From Undaria pinnatifida (taxonomy: Eukaryota > Sar > Phaeophyceae > Laminariales > Alariaceae), in assembly GCA_012845835.1 (NCBI GenBank), contig JABAKD010000002.1:15702129-15766128 (forward strand): a DNA stretch of 64,000 nucleotides. The letters run 5' to 3'. Made by a program: the position numbers and the translations under genes. Positions 1 through 11,931 of this stretch are shown here, in pieces. The notes under the pieces are model-generated. The model was not told the DNA's origin and searched no databases. It was given only the letters and a program-made list of their open reading frames with translations. How positions within the stretch are numbered: the first letter of the stretch is position 1; each line of letters starts with the position of its first letter.

Positions 1-904
1 CACACACAACAACCTGGCAACATCCGTCTGCCGTATTATGGAGTCACATGTACTCAAAGGACACTACATCTCTACAAAACGGGCGGCCGGTGTATCACGT
101 AGCTTGCAAAGATCAACATGGCCCCTACAAATTTAAAATTTATACCAGGTACTTCGAATAGACATTATTTATTATTGGCGGTGATTGAATGGAGCGGAGC
201 GCTGTGATTGCGCCGCGTCTCTCAGAGAGAAGAGAGAAGAGAGCACCGCAAGCGGGAACGCGCGCAGCGCAGACACCAGACAACCGACACCACAGCCGGC
301 GCCTCAGCACCATGCTGATGTGGCGGCTATGTGGCGGCTATCTACGCTTTGGTATGGTCAATTGCGGTTCTCCTAGCCTGCGACCGCCAGGCTCGTTTCC
401 GTGGTCCCGAGCCAAGGCGCCTCCTTTTAGCAGCGTTGTAGTGTGGCTAGTTTCCTTTCTCGGACCCTTCGATCTGTCGATGCGACGAAGTAGGTAGTGA
501 TGGCGGAGGCAGGGGTGGGGGCATTGGAGGCAGCAATGGCGGAGGTCGTGATGGTGTAGGCAGCGATGGAGGTAGCGGTGGGGGTAGGGGTGATGGATTC
601 GCTAGGGAGAGCGAACCTCAACCAAGTGCAACTTCATCTATTTTTTGACACCAGCGAACCCTATCGAGATCAAGAGCACTGTCAACGCCAGCAGGGAGCA
701 TGTCAACAGGGGGGTCAAGCGGGTGGAGTAGTTTCCTTACAGTCCTCTACCTACGCTGCACAAGGCCGGCTGTGAGTGGTTCTATCGTAGATTACTGTTT
801 ATTACCTGGTACTTGCTGCTTGCTGTACGGGTGAATCTTATACCTGGTTAAAAGCAGTACAGGACACCAGATAAGACACATACCACACTCTGTACAATTA
901 TGAT
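1..904. other. Unassigned repeat-like flank
   Basis: No gene is supported here. The first 130 bases hold a partial copy of a dispersed repeat (GTATCACGTAGCTTGCAAAG near 94-113) that recurs at seven or more other places in the window. Bases 500-600 are GGT/GGC-rich low-complexity sequence, and short reading frames across it look compositional. Two TACCAGGTAC-type motifs occur near 143 and 803. I see no domain. Confidence 0.4.
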
Positions 905-1184
905 AGTTATCAATTATGATAGTTGTCAGTTGTCTGGCAGACACCTACTCTTTGAAAAAGCTGCGCAACTAGTTGTCCTGGACAACTTCTATTTGAAGAA
1001 GCTGCACAACTAGTTGTCCTGGAAAACTACTATTTTAAACAGCTCCGCAACTAGTTGTGGATAACCACTATTTAAGAAATCTGCGCAACTACAATGTAGT
1101 TGTCCTGGACAACTACGTTTTGAAGAAGCTGCGCAACTATTAATAGTTGTCCTAGACAACTAGACTACATTTTTAAAAAGCTGC
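905..1184. repeat. Palindromic minisatellite array A
   Basis: Degenerate tandem copies of a unit of roughly 43-60 bases. Its core is CTGCGCAACTAGTTGTCC followed by GGACAACTAC and a TTTGAAAAAG-type linker. GTTGTCCTGGACAAC is a near-perfect palindrome. The array is interrupted by the transposon at 1185 and resumes at 3498-3508, and again at 10993-11010, after two nested insertions are removed. A second array of the same unit lies at 12790-13110. The function is unknown. Confidence 0.75.
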
Positions 1185-1194
1185 CACACCCCAG

Positions 1195-1680
1195 ATGGAT
1201 CAGCTCACCGTAGCTCCAGCTAGCTCTTTTCGACGGTAGCTCACCGGTGAGCTACGGGAGCTACATGAGCTGCACATGTTTTCCTGGCTTGAGCTACAGA
1301 AGGTAGCTCATCTGTAGTACATGTTTTGGAAGGGTGAGCTACTATGACCGATAGCTCATCTGCACATATTTGCCCAGGATGAGCTATACGAGCTACGTGA
1401 GCTAGCTTATTTGGCCCTGGATGAGCTATAGGAGCTACATGATCCGCACATGTTTTCAATGCTTGAGCTACAGGCGATAGCTCATCTACGCATGTTTTCA
1501 AAGGGTGAGCTATGGTCGGTGGCTCATCTGCACATGTTTTCAAAGCTTCAGCTATAGACGATAGAGCTCATCTGCACATGTTTTCGACGCTTGAGCTATA
1601 GAGGATAGCTCATCTGCGCATGTTTTGAGGTTGTGAGCTATAAGAGCTATACGAGCTAGCTCATGAGCTGCTGCTAATCA
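1195..1680. repeat. GAGCTA subterminal array, left
   Basis: Degenerate tandem repeat built from GAGCTAYANNNGATAGCTC plus CATCTGCACATGTTTT spacers, about 40-60 bases per unit. It opens frames on both strands (for example 1241-1543 minus, an apparent repeat of KTCADELSPIAQA), which I regard as by-products of the repeat. The matching array lies at 2880-3480 in the same orientation, inside the same transposon. Confidence 0.75.
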
Positions 1681-1944
1681 TAGGTACAAGCACATACACA
1701 CCACACCATGAACACAAACATCCATCTGTTTTTTATATACTGTACGAGATCGGAGCTTTTTCTGTTCTTAATATGCCAGATAGACAAAGTACCGGTGGAT
1801 TTGTTTTTCGGCACAACCATAACCATCAACCAAGCTCATGCATCACCCGACCAAGTACAACTCAACTCAACTCAATCGAGGCACCTTCTACCCACAAACA
1901 AGAGCTCGCACGCATACACATACAACACCACACAACACGCCTAG

Positions 1945-2385
1945 CATGACCTGCTCTCGTTTTGGGCCAACGAGGGGCAGCCGATCTACGCGAACATGGC
2001 CCGCGTGGCTCGCGTACTGCTCTCTGTGCCGGCGTCTTTTGCCGTCCTGGAGAGGGACTTTAGCGCGGCCGGGCGTCCCATTACGAGTTCCCGGAGCAAC
2101 CTATCCGCGGCCTACGCGGAGATGGTCATGTTCCTCATCGGAAACATCGAACACATGCCCATTGAAGTGCCGGCTCTCTCAACTGAGCAGGCGCTTCAGG
2201 CGGTACCTCGCCGTCTTTCCAACCCGAAGGCGGAGGTGTCCGCCCTTGCTGCGGGCGAGGCGGGGTCTGCGGGCGAAGCGGGCGTGGACACCACCTGTGA
2301 TGAGTACGCAGGGGAAGCGGGGTCTGCGGGCGAAGAGGGCGTTAACGCCGGCTGCAGCGACTCCGCAGGGGAAGGCTCGGAATAG
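1945..2385 (+). pseudogene. hAT transposase C-terminal (dimerisation) fragment
   Basis: The reading frame from 1945 to the TAG at 2383 shows a hAT family dimerisation region. LLSFWANEGQPIYANMAR is followed by VLLSVPASFAVLERDFSAAG and RSNLSAAYAEMVMFLIGN, the conserved W, P-A-S, E-R-x-F-S and N-L positions of that domain. An in-frame TAG at 1942 precedes it. It overlaps a plausible splice acceptor (GCCTAG|CAT), so this may be the last exon of a former gene. The zinc finger, the catalytic DDE residues and the insertion domain are missing. The C-terminal tail (residues 75-147) is an imperfect Gly/Ala/Glu repeat (EAGSAGE units). The gene is not functional as seen. Confidence 0.85.
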
Positions 2386-2879
2386 AAGCCTTGCGGATGA
2401 ATGGGGGGCAGCGGTAGATATTATGTGCTGTTGTTATATATGTATCTGCTTGTTCGTCTCTTTTTTGCCTTTTATTGGGCGATGCAGATGGCTTTTTCTT
2501 TCTGTCTCATGCGTTTCTTTGTTCTGCACCTTGTGGTAGGCTACGCGAAGCCGTGTTGGAGGGATGGGGATGCACGGATTTCAAACGCTGCTGCTTGTCA
2601 ATATGGCCGCATTGACCGACTGCTGTTTTTGTTATGTGTTCAATAGAGGTAAATGCTAATGCTGTGATAAGATGCGTAGGAACTACGGTCTTAATATCCA
2701 TATACCTGGTGGTATTATCAGCTACACAGTATCAGGTAGGTATACTTTTTTTGGCGTTGAAAGGGAGTACGATCCTGTCGCACGTACCGACGTTGAAGTT
2801 TCGCCTGAATGGCGAGCTGTATAACCTACATGCGCACTCGTCCCGGAGGCCAGGTTTGTTCATCTACAATCTAAGCACC

Positions 2880-3480
2880 TGCATGTTTTGCCCTGAAAGA
2901 GCTACAATGAGCTATGTACATGAGCTAGCTCGTGGGGTGAGCTATAGAGGATAGCTCATCAGCACATGTTTTGAACGCTTCAGCTATATAGGGTAGCTCA
3001 CCTGCACATGTTTTGCCGGCTTGAGCTATAGGCGATAGCTCATCTGCACATGGTTTCCCAACTTGAGCTCTAGACGGTAGCTCATCTGCACATACTTTCA
3101 AAGCTTGAGCTATGCAGGATAGCTAATCCGCACATATTTCACCAAGGTGAGCTTTAAGAGCTACATGAGCTGGCTCACTTGTCCCGGAACGAGCTATTTG
3201 AGCTACATGAGCTGCACATGTTTCCCCGGCTTGAGCTATTGGCGATAGCTCATATGCACATGTTTTGGAAGGGTGAGCTATCATCGATAGCTCATCCGCA
3301 CATGTTTGCCCAGGATGAGCTATACGAGCTACATGAGCTAGCTCATTTGGCCCTAGATGAGCTATACGAGCTACATGATCCGCACATGTTTTCAATGCTT
3401 GAGCTATAGGCGATAGCTCATCTGCACATGTTTCCAATGCGTGAGCTATACACGATGGATGAGCTAGCTCATGAGCTGTC
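2880..3480. repeat. GAGCTA subterminal array, right
   Basis: Second block of the GAGCTA...TAGCTCATCTGCACATGTTTT repeat, same strand orientation as the left block, ending at the right terminus of the hAT element. The frame 3123-3566 minus runs through it and out past the transposon end, which argues against a real protein. Confidence 0.75.
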
Positions 3481-3508
3481 CAGGGTGTGAAACCTGCGCA
3501 ACTAGTTG

Positions 3509-4079
3509 TGTTATAGAGTGTCAGTATAGCTGGCAATAGATTCGGTAGGATAGTCCGCAGATTCATGGTCTATTGGCCACAAGAAGGTTCTCTTAAACGG
3601 AATATTCTGAGTGAAGCGGATAACCCGTAGAATCTAGCTAGTTTGTACCACAAGAGCGTTCTCGGAAATGGAACGCTCCTCCTCTGGACAAGATAGGTAG
3701 AAGTAAGCGCGTTAAGCGCTCATGGGAACATTAGGACATCCAGGAGAACGTTCCTTGTACGTTCCATAGGAAAAGGTCCGGAACAGAGCACAGTAGCAAT
3801 GCTGGGGTGAAGCGAACTCTGTGAGCTTCACCCCACCCCCGTGCTCTCACTACCTGCTCTACCAGCTCTACCTGCTATGCTTGCTCTGCCCTGCACTACC
3901 ATGTGCCAAGGGCCTGTGTTGTCTGTCTTTTAGAGTCCAATGAAGAGGAAATAATGTATAAGCTTTTGAGTCTATCCAGCGAGCCACGAGGAGAGACCAA
4001 ACAAGGGCACCGGAACCCATGAGGAGCACGCTTCCCAACACCGACCAACCACGCATCCCCCACTCGGAGTACCACCACA
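3509..4079. repeat. 5' LTR of LARD-like element
   Basis: 571-base terminal repeat, TG...CA ends. It differs from the right copy at about three positions (for example GAGTGTCAG against GAGTTTCAG near the start, and GAGCCACGAG against GAGCCATGAG near 3984). Left/right naming assumes transcription on the plus strand, supported by the primer-site-like TGG just inside this copy. Confidence 0.85.
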
Positions 4080-7000
4080 ATTGGCGACGTCGTAGCAGCG
4101 AACGTGTCGACCTTGGGTTTCGTGACCTTCTCCCCGGTGCTCTTCTCTCCCCAAGGCAAGCTCTTTTCGGCTTGCACAGCTTTGCATTTTACTTTTCCCG
4201 TTTTTTTTAGGTAGCTTTTCTTTTTTTTATTTTTTTTTCCTCTCGTCTTTTAACATACCAGGTACTCCCTTTCCTCCAGTAGCGAACTTGGTTATCTATT
4301 TGCCTCCCTTTTTATATCGAACCTCCGTGTATCAACCACGTACGAACTGCACCTGACAGCTCATAGATTGGTCATATAGTATAGACCCGAGTACAAGCAG
4401 TTGAGTGCCGTAGGCAGTCGTCTCGTCTCCCTCTCGTATCCCCCCCCCCCCCCTCGTAGGTAGGTATAGCACCGACCGGTATTGCGCCGGTACTGTGCTA
4501 CAAACGATCTCCTTTGTTCCCTTTGCTTCGCACCAAGCGTATAGAACATCGTCAATACATACAAGTCCTCCGGTACGGGATATCTCTGGACGTTTTCGTG
4601 TCACCGTACTCCTGCTGTTGCAGTAGTACGTCCGTCACCCCAAAAGCGCTATACCATCCCCAAAATACACTCGTATGTACAAGAACGACCCAATCCCTGC
4701 GACCCCACAAGGACCACGTAACAAAAGGAGAGCTCTCTGTTGTGTTCTCCACTGATTGAGGTATAGGCCCTCATTTGCAGGAGATAGACACAAGTGCCAG
4801 GGAGGTACCACGCCCGCTTTTCGTAATTATCGTTTCTTTTCTTTTTCTTTTTCTGCCCGCATACTTAGCCGGTGGTGTCATTTTTACGGCGTGTGATTGG
4901 CATCGGGTACGACGTATTAGTAATATTTTTGCTTGCGTACCTTTGGTGAGACAGCGGCTCATAGATAATTTGCGTACCTCGTACACAGCACAAGCAGTGG
5001 TACGTACACACGTATGGGTTGACACGTACCTTACGGGCGTGGCACACCCTCATAATCGTAGAATACCTACCACCCCACCAGGTACGGAGTTGTACCGAGT
5101 CTGACTCCCAGGGTTTCAGGCCTGTATGCACGGTTGCGTCTTGTCCTGATACTCCCGGTAGTACCCCGTTTCCATCGCCATCCCAAAGTCGTTTTGGTCT
5201 GCCCCTGGTTTGTTTGTTCTTTTGTTTTGATGCATTTCCCTTGTTTGCTTTATTGATAGCTACTTTGTTTTCTTGTTTCTTGCATGGTTAACAAGCACGT
5301 ACGAGTAACTGCTGCTTAAATTTGTCATTGGGAATTTCTACTTGTTGTACTGTTTTTTTTTTTTTTCTCGTGCAAACTTTCGTTTTGTTTTTATACACTG
5401 ACTGGTGGTGTCGCACGTACCATCTCTCCAGTTAAAAACATATCGTACGCGGACCCTACACTGCTATGGCGAAATTACCGTTGTCCAGTGTGCAATTCTT
5501 ACCAGCTTATGACGTACAGAGCTCTATGTTGCCGTTTGTCACCATGCTGCTGTTTAGCGTACACTTCGTACATTTTGGCCATTGCATCGCATCTACCGCA
5601 TCTACGCTGTTAAAATTTGACAAAATACTGCTGTAGTACGTGTATCTCGCCAGCCTTCTGTCATACACAGGCTTTATGCTGCCTTAATTTGTCAGGATAC
5701 TAGTGTCATACGTGAATTCCGTCGGTTTTGTCTCACGCACGGCCCCCTATGCTGCTCACATCATCCGAAATGCTGCAGTAACCGTGCCTCTTACCAGTTT
5801 TGAGCCACATATGGGCTCTATCATGCCCATATGCATCTGCTGTAAGATCATTTTGCCAGTATATTTGTCGTGCCCGAGCTCTACGCTCTGTCTAATATTG
5901 GATTATTCCCCCCCCCCCCGCGTTCGGCCAGCTTTTTACGCCATAACAAAAGCAGGCTCTACGCTAACATTTTTTTTTTTTTTGCGACAAAAAGCATCAA
6001 AGTCCCTCGCATCTGCCCCATCTCGTATGATGAAGTGGAGTAGACGCTGCTCAGATTTGCCCAATTATTGTCACCTGACCGAGTTTACTTTTCCCCGTTC
6101 CTGGTGATATAGGGTAGATGATGCCCAGATTTTTAACGCATTTTCCGCTTCAATTTTACGATAACGCAGGGTCTATTCTGCTCAAAATTGTATCGTTGCT
6201 GCGCAAGCTTGAAAGTCAACAACTGTTTCTTTTTTTTTACTCTTCATTTTTTTGGTTTGAAGGCATTCATTTCTGCTGTTAGTGGCTTGACAATAATTTT
6301 GCGAGCGACCACGGGAAATGCCCCCCCTCCGTTTTTATGCCGCACGTGTTGCTTTCATCATGCTGGCGCACATCTCGTCTTGCAAAAATGTTCGGGCAAC
6401 CATGATCGTCTTGTCACGAGCATCAACACGCGCTGCACATGATGTTGACTTACACAATTGACAATGATTGTGCTCTGTCACGGTGCAATTTTTTTAGGGG
6501 TTTCAACCCCATAATGCGCGAACGGCGGTATTACATGCCGAACATCCCACTATATCATATTGGTACGATTTTATAAAATCCTCTCACGGTGCACTGTGTT
6601 CTATTTGGAAACCTCTGTGAGGGTGGAGACTCAACGTGCCACGAGCCTCGTCAATACGCTCAATACCCCACGCGTGTTTGAGCTATTTTCATGAGGCTTA
6701 CGTTTTTGCTGTTACGCACCCCCGACCTGATGCAGCGTTGGAGTGACCCGAACTGTATTAGGATCGTGCTTGAGCAAAAATACGGTTGAGTAAAACCGCA
6801 CCCCGAGTGCGTCGCGCTCCGAATGCCGTCTCTCTCCCTTTTTCACGAGTGTCCTACCTGTGTTACACGGAACCCCCCCCGGTATTTTTATAAACAGTGC
6901 ACCCCCGAAGTATACCGTCATTTTTAGGTCCGGATTTTTGCTTCGGAAACCTCAAACATAGCTTAGGTTATCGACGGGTACAAGAGGTACACATTTTTTC

Positions 7001-10000
7001 CGCGTTGTAAGGTCTGATTTTGTTTTGTTTTCGACTGGATAACTCGGTGGTTCTAACCATCTCCCGAGCACCACGCTCCTCCCCCGGGAATATCTACAAT
7101 CATCCATCACCCTCCGGTCTTCTTGGTGACGTTCGAAAACTACTGGTACTGCATCCTACCCCTCTACTCCGGTGCGTGCGATACCTCCCTATCCATTCCA
7201 GACCAACATGGATCCCCCCCCCAACCTTCGCGGTATATCCCGCACCAACCAGGACCCAACCTCCAAACCCTCACAATGAACAGTGAGCTTCGCGTTTTTC
7301 TCCTGCTGTAGCCATGGGTGGTACAGTTACGGTGAAGGGCCTTGTCATTCTGTTCCAATAAAATCGAAATAATGCCCGGAGCGCATTTTTGCGGCCAGGG
7401 TCGTTGACGGCATTTCCACCACCGCCACTGACCCCGACCCATTTCAGTCAAACCGGATCCCTCGACGTTTGGTACGGCCACCTTACACGCCGAGACTAGG
7501 GAGGACGAATCCCTCTACGGGAGACGCCCACCTGATGCGACTGCGATTTTTGTTTAGCGCCTGAGGGCAAGAGGTTAATTTTTTTCCCGTGGGGAAGCAC
7601 AACAACGCCGCAAGTACAGCGACGACTACCACAGCGTGTATCGCCGAAGCGGCACCCATCAGGCCAGTGCCGCGGTCGTTACCGAATATCATGCCACCGC
7701 GACTGCAGCCCTTTGTGCCCCACCCCCCCCATCTGAGCCACGGCTACCGTCCCAACCGACACGTTGCTGCTCACATCCCTACCCCGGCTCCCATAGCCGC
7801 CCACCCCACGCGGCCGCGTCTATCACCACAACGGTTTTTCGCCCGCCCATCACCGCGCTTAACCCCCTGCGCCCAATCGCCCCTGCTTTTGTTTGCTGGT
7901 ACTTGCTCACAACTGCATCCGGCGCGCCCACGGTCTCGACCGGGCGGCACCCAAAGACACCCCAGTCTGCGGTAAAATATTTTTTTCGGTTATCGGCCAC
8001 GTCGTACCTACCCAACTACGACTCATGTCGACATCGTTAGACGCTCCGTCTGCGGTAATCTGCGGGTTCGGTCTATTTCCTTGAAATTCCGACCCCCCTC
8101 CCGCCGCTACTAAAGTTGTCAAAACGGCCACAGAGCCGCCAAACCAACTTTGTTGCCGCATTTCCCTACGCGCTCCAAGCCCCAGCACCCACCTCCCGTG
8201 AACCCACGGCTAGAAAACGCCGCACACGCCCTCCGCAACCAGCCCCCAAAAACGCCGCACGCACCCCCCCGCATCACCTAACGCTCGGGTCAAGACCACC
8301 GTTCTTCTCCGACTACTACCTACGCCATCATTCTTCTCCGCCTACCACCTACATCACCGATATTGACCGTTGCAACAGCGACAGCAAGGTCGCCCAACGA
8401 CGCAGACGCCATCCTATCCGTAGTGGCCGCGACGGCGGTCGCGACCACCCGAATTGTGACGCCCATGACGCCTGCGTCTGTCTCACGAACCGCAAAAAGT
8501 GGTGGCTCGCAACCACCACATATTGCGATACGGGACACAACCTACGACGAGCATCATTGTCAACTACCTGGCCATCGAGTACCACTCCGCTGGCTTTCGG
8601 GCGTTCTCCCTGACGTCTGCATCGTGCCGGCGGCACTCTCCCACTGTAGCAACACCGCTACGCCTCTGGTGCGCTCAACCCAGGTATGGGCATACTTCAG
8701 GATGTTGGTTTTTACTTTAGGTATTTACGGAAACGTGCGGACCATACACCCGGCGCCATCACCCGGCAATAACCAGCGACAACCAACGCCGCTCGTTGTA
8801 AATGCCGTGGCAACTATTTTTTGGGTCGAAAGCGCCATGATCGCCTTTCTTCCGCGGGCAACTACTGCGACAACGACGACAACATCGGCAGCAACAGCGT
8901 GGCCGGCCGATACCCATTGCGGCAAAAATCCCTGGACGCTACACGCTGATCAACCGATACAGCACTACCAGCGCCAGGCCATCTAATTGCGGGACGAGGT
9001 TCCAGCTCCAACTTTCAAAGGACGAGCTCCACCGACGCCCCCGCCCCCCAACAATCTACCTCCCCCGCCCAGCCCCATACATGCGATATCGCTTGTCCAA
9101 GCCTGATCCCCTTGTTCTAGCGATGGTCTTGAGGTGTGGGTACGAGGAGGCCAAGACGTCGAGCCCTACTGGGATGCTCCACTCGACGCCTTCTACCGAT
9201 GAGCAACGCTACTTGCCGAAGACCACGGCTACCAGCGGTTCCGGACTACAGCACGAAACTTCTGCTTCCAATTCCGGGCCATCGCATCCTGAGCCCGCCT
9301 CGCCTATTTATCGGCGGCTCCACTCGCGCTCGTCCTAGGACGTGCGCGTTTTTCAGTGACAACGTTGGGCCCGCGAACGACGGATTCCCACTCGCTGCCA
9401 CGGTGTTGACAGCACCACTGCCCCTGGGCCCAAGGGACAGTCCCGTCATGACGACGGAAGACTCGCGATCATAGTTGACCAGGATATGCCCTGAGCCCCC
9501 TGCCCCGTCTTCCCCGCAACTCTCGTGGATTGCGCGGACACGGACCACAGGTACGGCATTTCCTAGCGAGTTCTATCCTGCTCATCCAACGCCGCTTGGA
9601 GACAGGACCCCCAGGGTATCTTCGCCCCGCTCCTTTAAACGCAACCCACGGAGACCCTCCCAGAGCCTCGGTGATACAATACCGAGACTCCCTCTGGGAT
9701 CACGTTAACCCAGCCGCGCATGTTCTCCAGATCAGCCAGCTGCACCCTCGCCATCGCCACGCGACAGTCTTACAGACAGCCGCAACTGACCACTGCTTGG
9801 CGGCTCACCGCAGCCAGCCTACACCGGACTACCTCCTCTGGGATGTTCGACCTTTAGCAGTGCCACCCTTCTGGATTCTTCTTCTACGTTTTTTCTTATC
9901 ACCGTGTGGAGTAGTTTCCGACATCGCCCGATACCGACATTTTGAGCGACACCACGACCCCTCAGCTTTCCCGGCTTCGACCAAGTATCGGAACCGTTCC

Positions 10001-10417
10001 TACGACAGCCATGGACATTGGTTCCGAAGTCAACAAACGCCGGAGCTCCTTCATTACCTACCTGGGACAATGGTTCCGAGGCCGACAAACGCCGGAAATT
10101 ACTCCCGTACCACCACCCATTCGCATCCTTGCGCTCAGTGGCCGCGCCCTTCGTGTTATCGTAGGCCGATTGCTACTGGTATACCGTAGGTACATACCCT
10201 TTCTCGAGCTCTCACGGTTGTGAGCTCCATCATAGGGTTGTATATCTTACAATGAGGCGTTTAAGCCTCATTATTACGAGGTGTGGGGGAATCTATAGCC
10301 TCATTTTCGTTTGTTTCGAATAGCCGCATCTTCGATCCCCCTCCCAATTTTTGATGTTTTGTTGACATCATTTAATGGGCAGGTGATCTGAATCTACGAC
10401 TATTCAGGGTGGGCTAA
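4080..10417. other. Internal region of LARD-like element, no coding capacity seen
   Basis: The left half (about 4100-7000) is T-rich on the plus strand with long T and C runs. The right half (about 7000-10200) is C-rich and opens many overlapping frames of 100-220 codons in several frames (for example 8363-8986 and 9530-10189). Their products are Thr/Pro/Ala-rich without recognisable domains, and none continues long enough for a polyprotein. The stretch CTATTCAGGGTGGGCTAA just before the right LTR is only weakly purine-rich. I call no gene here. Confidence 0.6.
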
Positions 10418-10988
10418 TGTTATAGAGTTTCAGTATAGCTGGCAATAGATTCGGTAGGATAGTCCGCAGATTCATGGTCTATTGGCCACAAGAAGGTTCT
10501 CTTAAACGGAATATTCTGAGTGAAGCGGATAACCCGTAGAATCTAGCTAGTTTGTACCACAAGAGCGTTCTCGGAAATGGAACGCTCCTCCTCTGGACAA
10601 GATAGGTAGAAGTAAGCGCGTTAAGCGCTCATGGGAACATTAGGACATCCAGGAGAACGTTCCTTGTACGTTCCATAGGAAAAGGTCCGGAACAGAGCAC
10701 AGTAGCAATGCTGGGGTGAAGCGAACTCTGTGAGCTTCACCCCACCCCCGTGCTCTCACTACCTGCTCTACCAGCTCTACCTGCTATACTTGCTCTGCCC
10801 TGCACTACCATGTGCCAAGGGCCTGTGTTGTCTGTCTTTTAGAGTCCAATGAAGAGGAAATAATGTATAAGCTTTTGAGTCTATCCAGCGAGCCATGAGG
10901 AGAGACCAAACAAGGGCACCGGAACCCATGAGGAGCACGCTTCCCAACACCGACCAACCACGCATCCCCCACTCGGAGTACCACCACA
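10418..10988. repeat. 3' LTR of LARD-like element
   Basis: Right 571-base terminal repeat. It is followed by GTTG and then by TCCTGGACAACTA, which completes the minisatellite motif broken at 3508. Confidence 0.85.
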
Positions 10989-11010
10989 GTTGTCCTGGAC
11001 AACTATTTTT

Positions 11011-11931
11011 GATTATTGCTGTGTAATGCATTAATAGTGTTTTGGGGGGGTCGGAGGAAGCCTAGCCTTGTGCCATCATGTAATGGAATGGGTATGTAGC
11101 AGGAAAGTACATTATCACATCATGGCAGAATCAAATGCGTGCATGCATGGGAGGCACCTTCATTGCGGGGGAAACAAACCAAGCAACCGAGAAGATGACC
11201 GAAATTATCGCGATGTGGCAACCGCTCCGTGAACCGAGCTCCTTACGTAGTGCAAATGCACGGGAAAAAAACACCATCATCATCAGAGGGGGAAAGAACA
11301 CAAAGCACCACACAAAAATTATCTGCGATAACCAAAACGAGCGCGGATATGTGCAACTGACTGCGGATCGCCGCACCAAAAAACCAGCGCACCAGTTAGT
11401 TGTCGTCATTCCCCTCAACTTGTTTCCCACGTGATTGCGTCTATTGTTTACGCGAGTCTGATAGGAATTCCGCAAGAGTTGAAGCCACCCGGAACGCAAA
11501 CAAACAAAACAAAACACCCAACACCAAACACCCAACACCCACCAACGCCGACACCCCCGCCGTTCTCGTCATGCCGCATATGACAAGAGATTGCGTCAAC
11601 TCCTGTCGACAAGCACAAGCAAATGTCCGCTTCCAAAGGCCACGCAACAGGTTTGGACTGCACTCATTCCGCGTCAGTTTGCAGACAATTTGCTTGGTCA
11701 TTCACAGCTGACATGTTGACTTGTAGCCCTATCCTCTTAGCCGTGTGTTTAGTTGCCCGTGCCGTGGCGTGCTCATGTGTGGACTGATGATGTGGTGTTG
11801 TGTGCAGCACCGCTGGGTCTTCGTCGACTGTTCTGTTCCGAGTCTCAAGAGGTCATATTCAATAATTGCTGTGCACTACTGCTGTTAGTGGGTTCTGCAC
11901 CTCAAGAGTCGTATTCCACAACTGGCTGTTA
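11011..11931. other. Unassigned interval
   Basis: Frames 11135-11434 plus and 11131-11538 minus span this stretch, but neither shows a recognisable domain or splice structure. It separates the LTR element from the first Harbinger-like copy. I see nothing else. Confidence 0.3.

Larger units (their letters stand above)
1185..3489 (+). mobile_element. hAT-type DNA transposon, internally deleted
   Basis: The element starts CACACCCCAG and ends CTGGGTGTG-like (CCAGGGTGTG), giving short terminal inverted repeats. It is flanked by AAAGCTGC (1177-1184) and AAACCTGC (3490-3497), an 8-bp target duplication with one mismatch, as expected for hAT elements. Removing it restores a minisatellite unit (AAAGCTGC joined to GCAACTAG). 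Inside, two arrays of GAGCTA/TAGCTC repeats (about 1195-1680 and 2880-3480) flank a hAT transposase C-terminal exon. At 2.3 kb with only about 147 codons of transposase it cannot be autonomous. The 8-bp duplication and the domain are seen; the element boundaries are inferred. Confidence 0.8.
3509..10988. mobile_element. Non-coding LTR retrotransposon (LARD-like)
   Basis: Two 571-base direct repeats (3509-4079 and 10418-10988) bound a 6338-base internal region. Both begin TGTTATAGAG and end ACCACCACA. I count three substitutions between them by eye, about 99.5 % identity. GTTG flanks both ends (3505-3508 and 10989-10992), a 4-bp target duplication, and removing the element rejoins the palindromic minisatellite unit. 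Two bases after the left LTR is TGGCGACGTCG, a candidate tRNA primer-binding site. No gag, protease, reverse transcriptase or integrase motif is visible in any frame, so this fits the large retrotransposon derivative (LARD) class, moved by enzymes supplied elsewhere. The near-identical LTRs imply recent insertion. Confidence 0.85.

Noticed and set aside
1241-1543. Minus-strand ORF with a KTCADELSPIAQA-type protein repeat, and its relative at 3123-3566
   Set aside because: Both are translations of the GAGCTA minisatellite inside the hAT element. The second runs across the transposon end into unrelated sequence, and neither has a domain.
905-3480. Possible CRISPR array
   Set aside because: Repeats are degenerate and contiguous, without regular unique spacers, and the genome is eukaryotic.
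8363-8986. Long Thr/Ala/Pro-rich ORFs in the LTR element interior (also 8116-8613, 9530-10189)
   Set aside because: Overlapping frames of similar length on a C-rich strand, with no gag, RT, protease or integrase motifs, so they are compositional.
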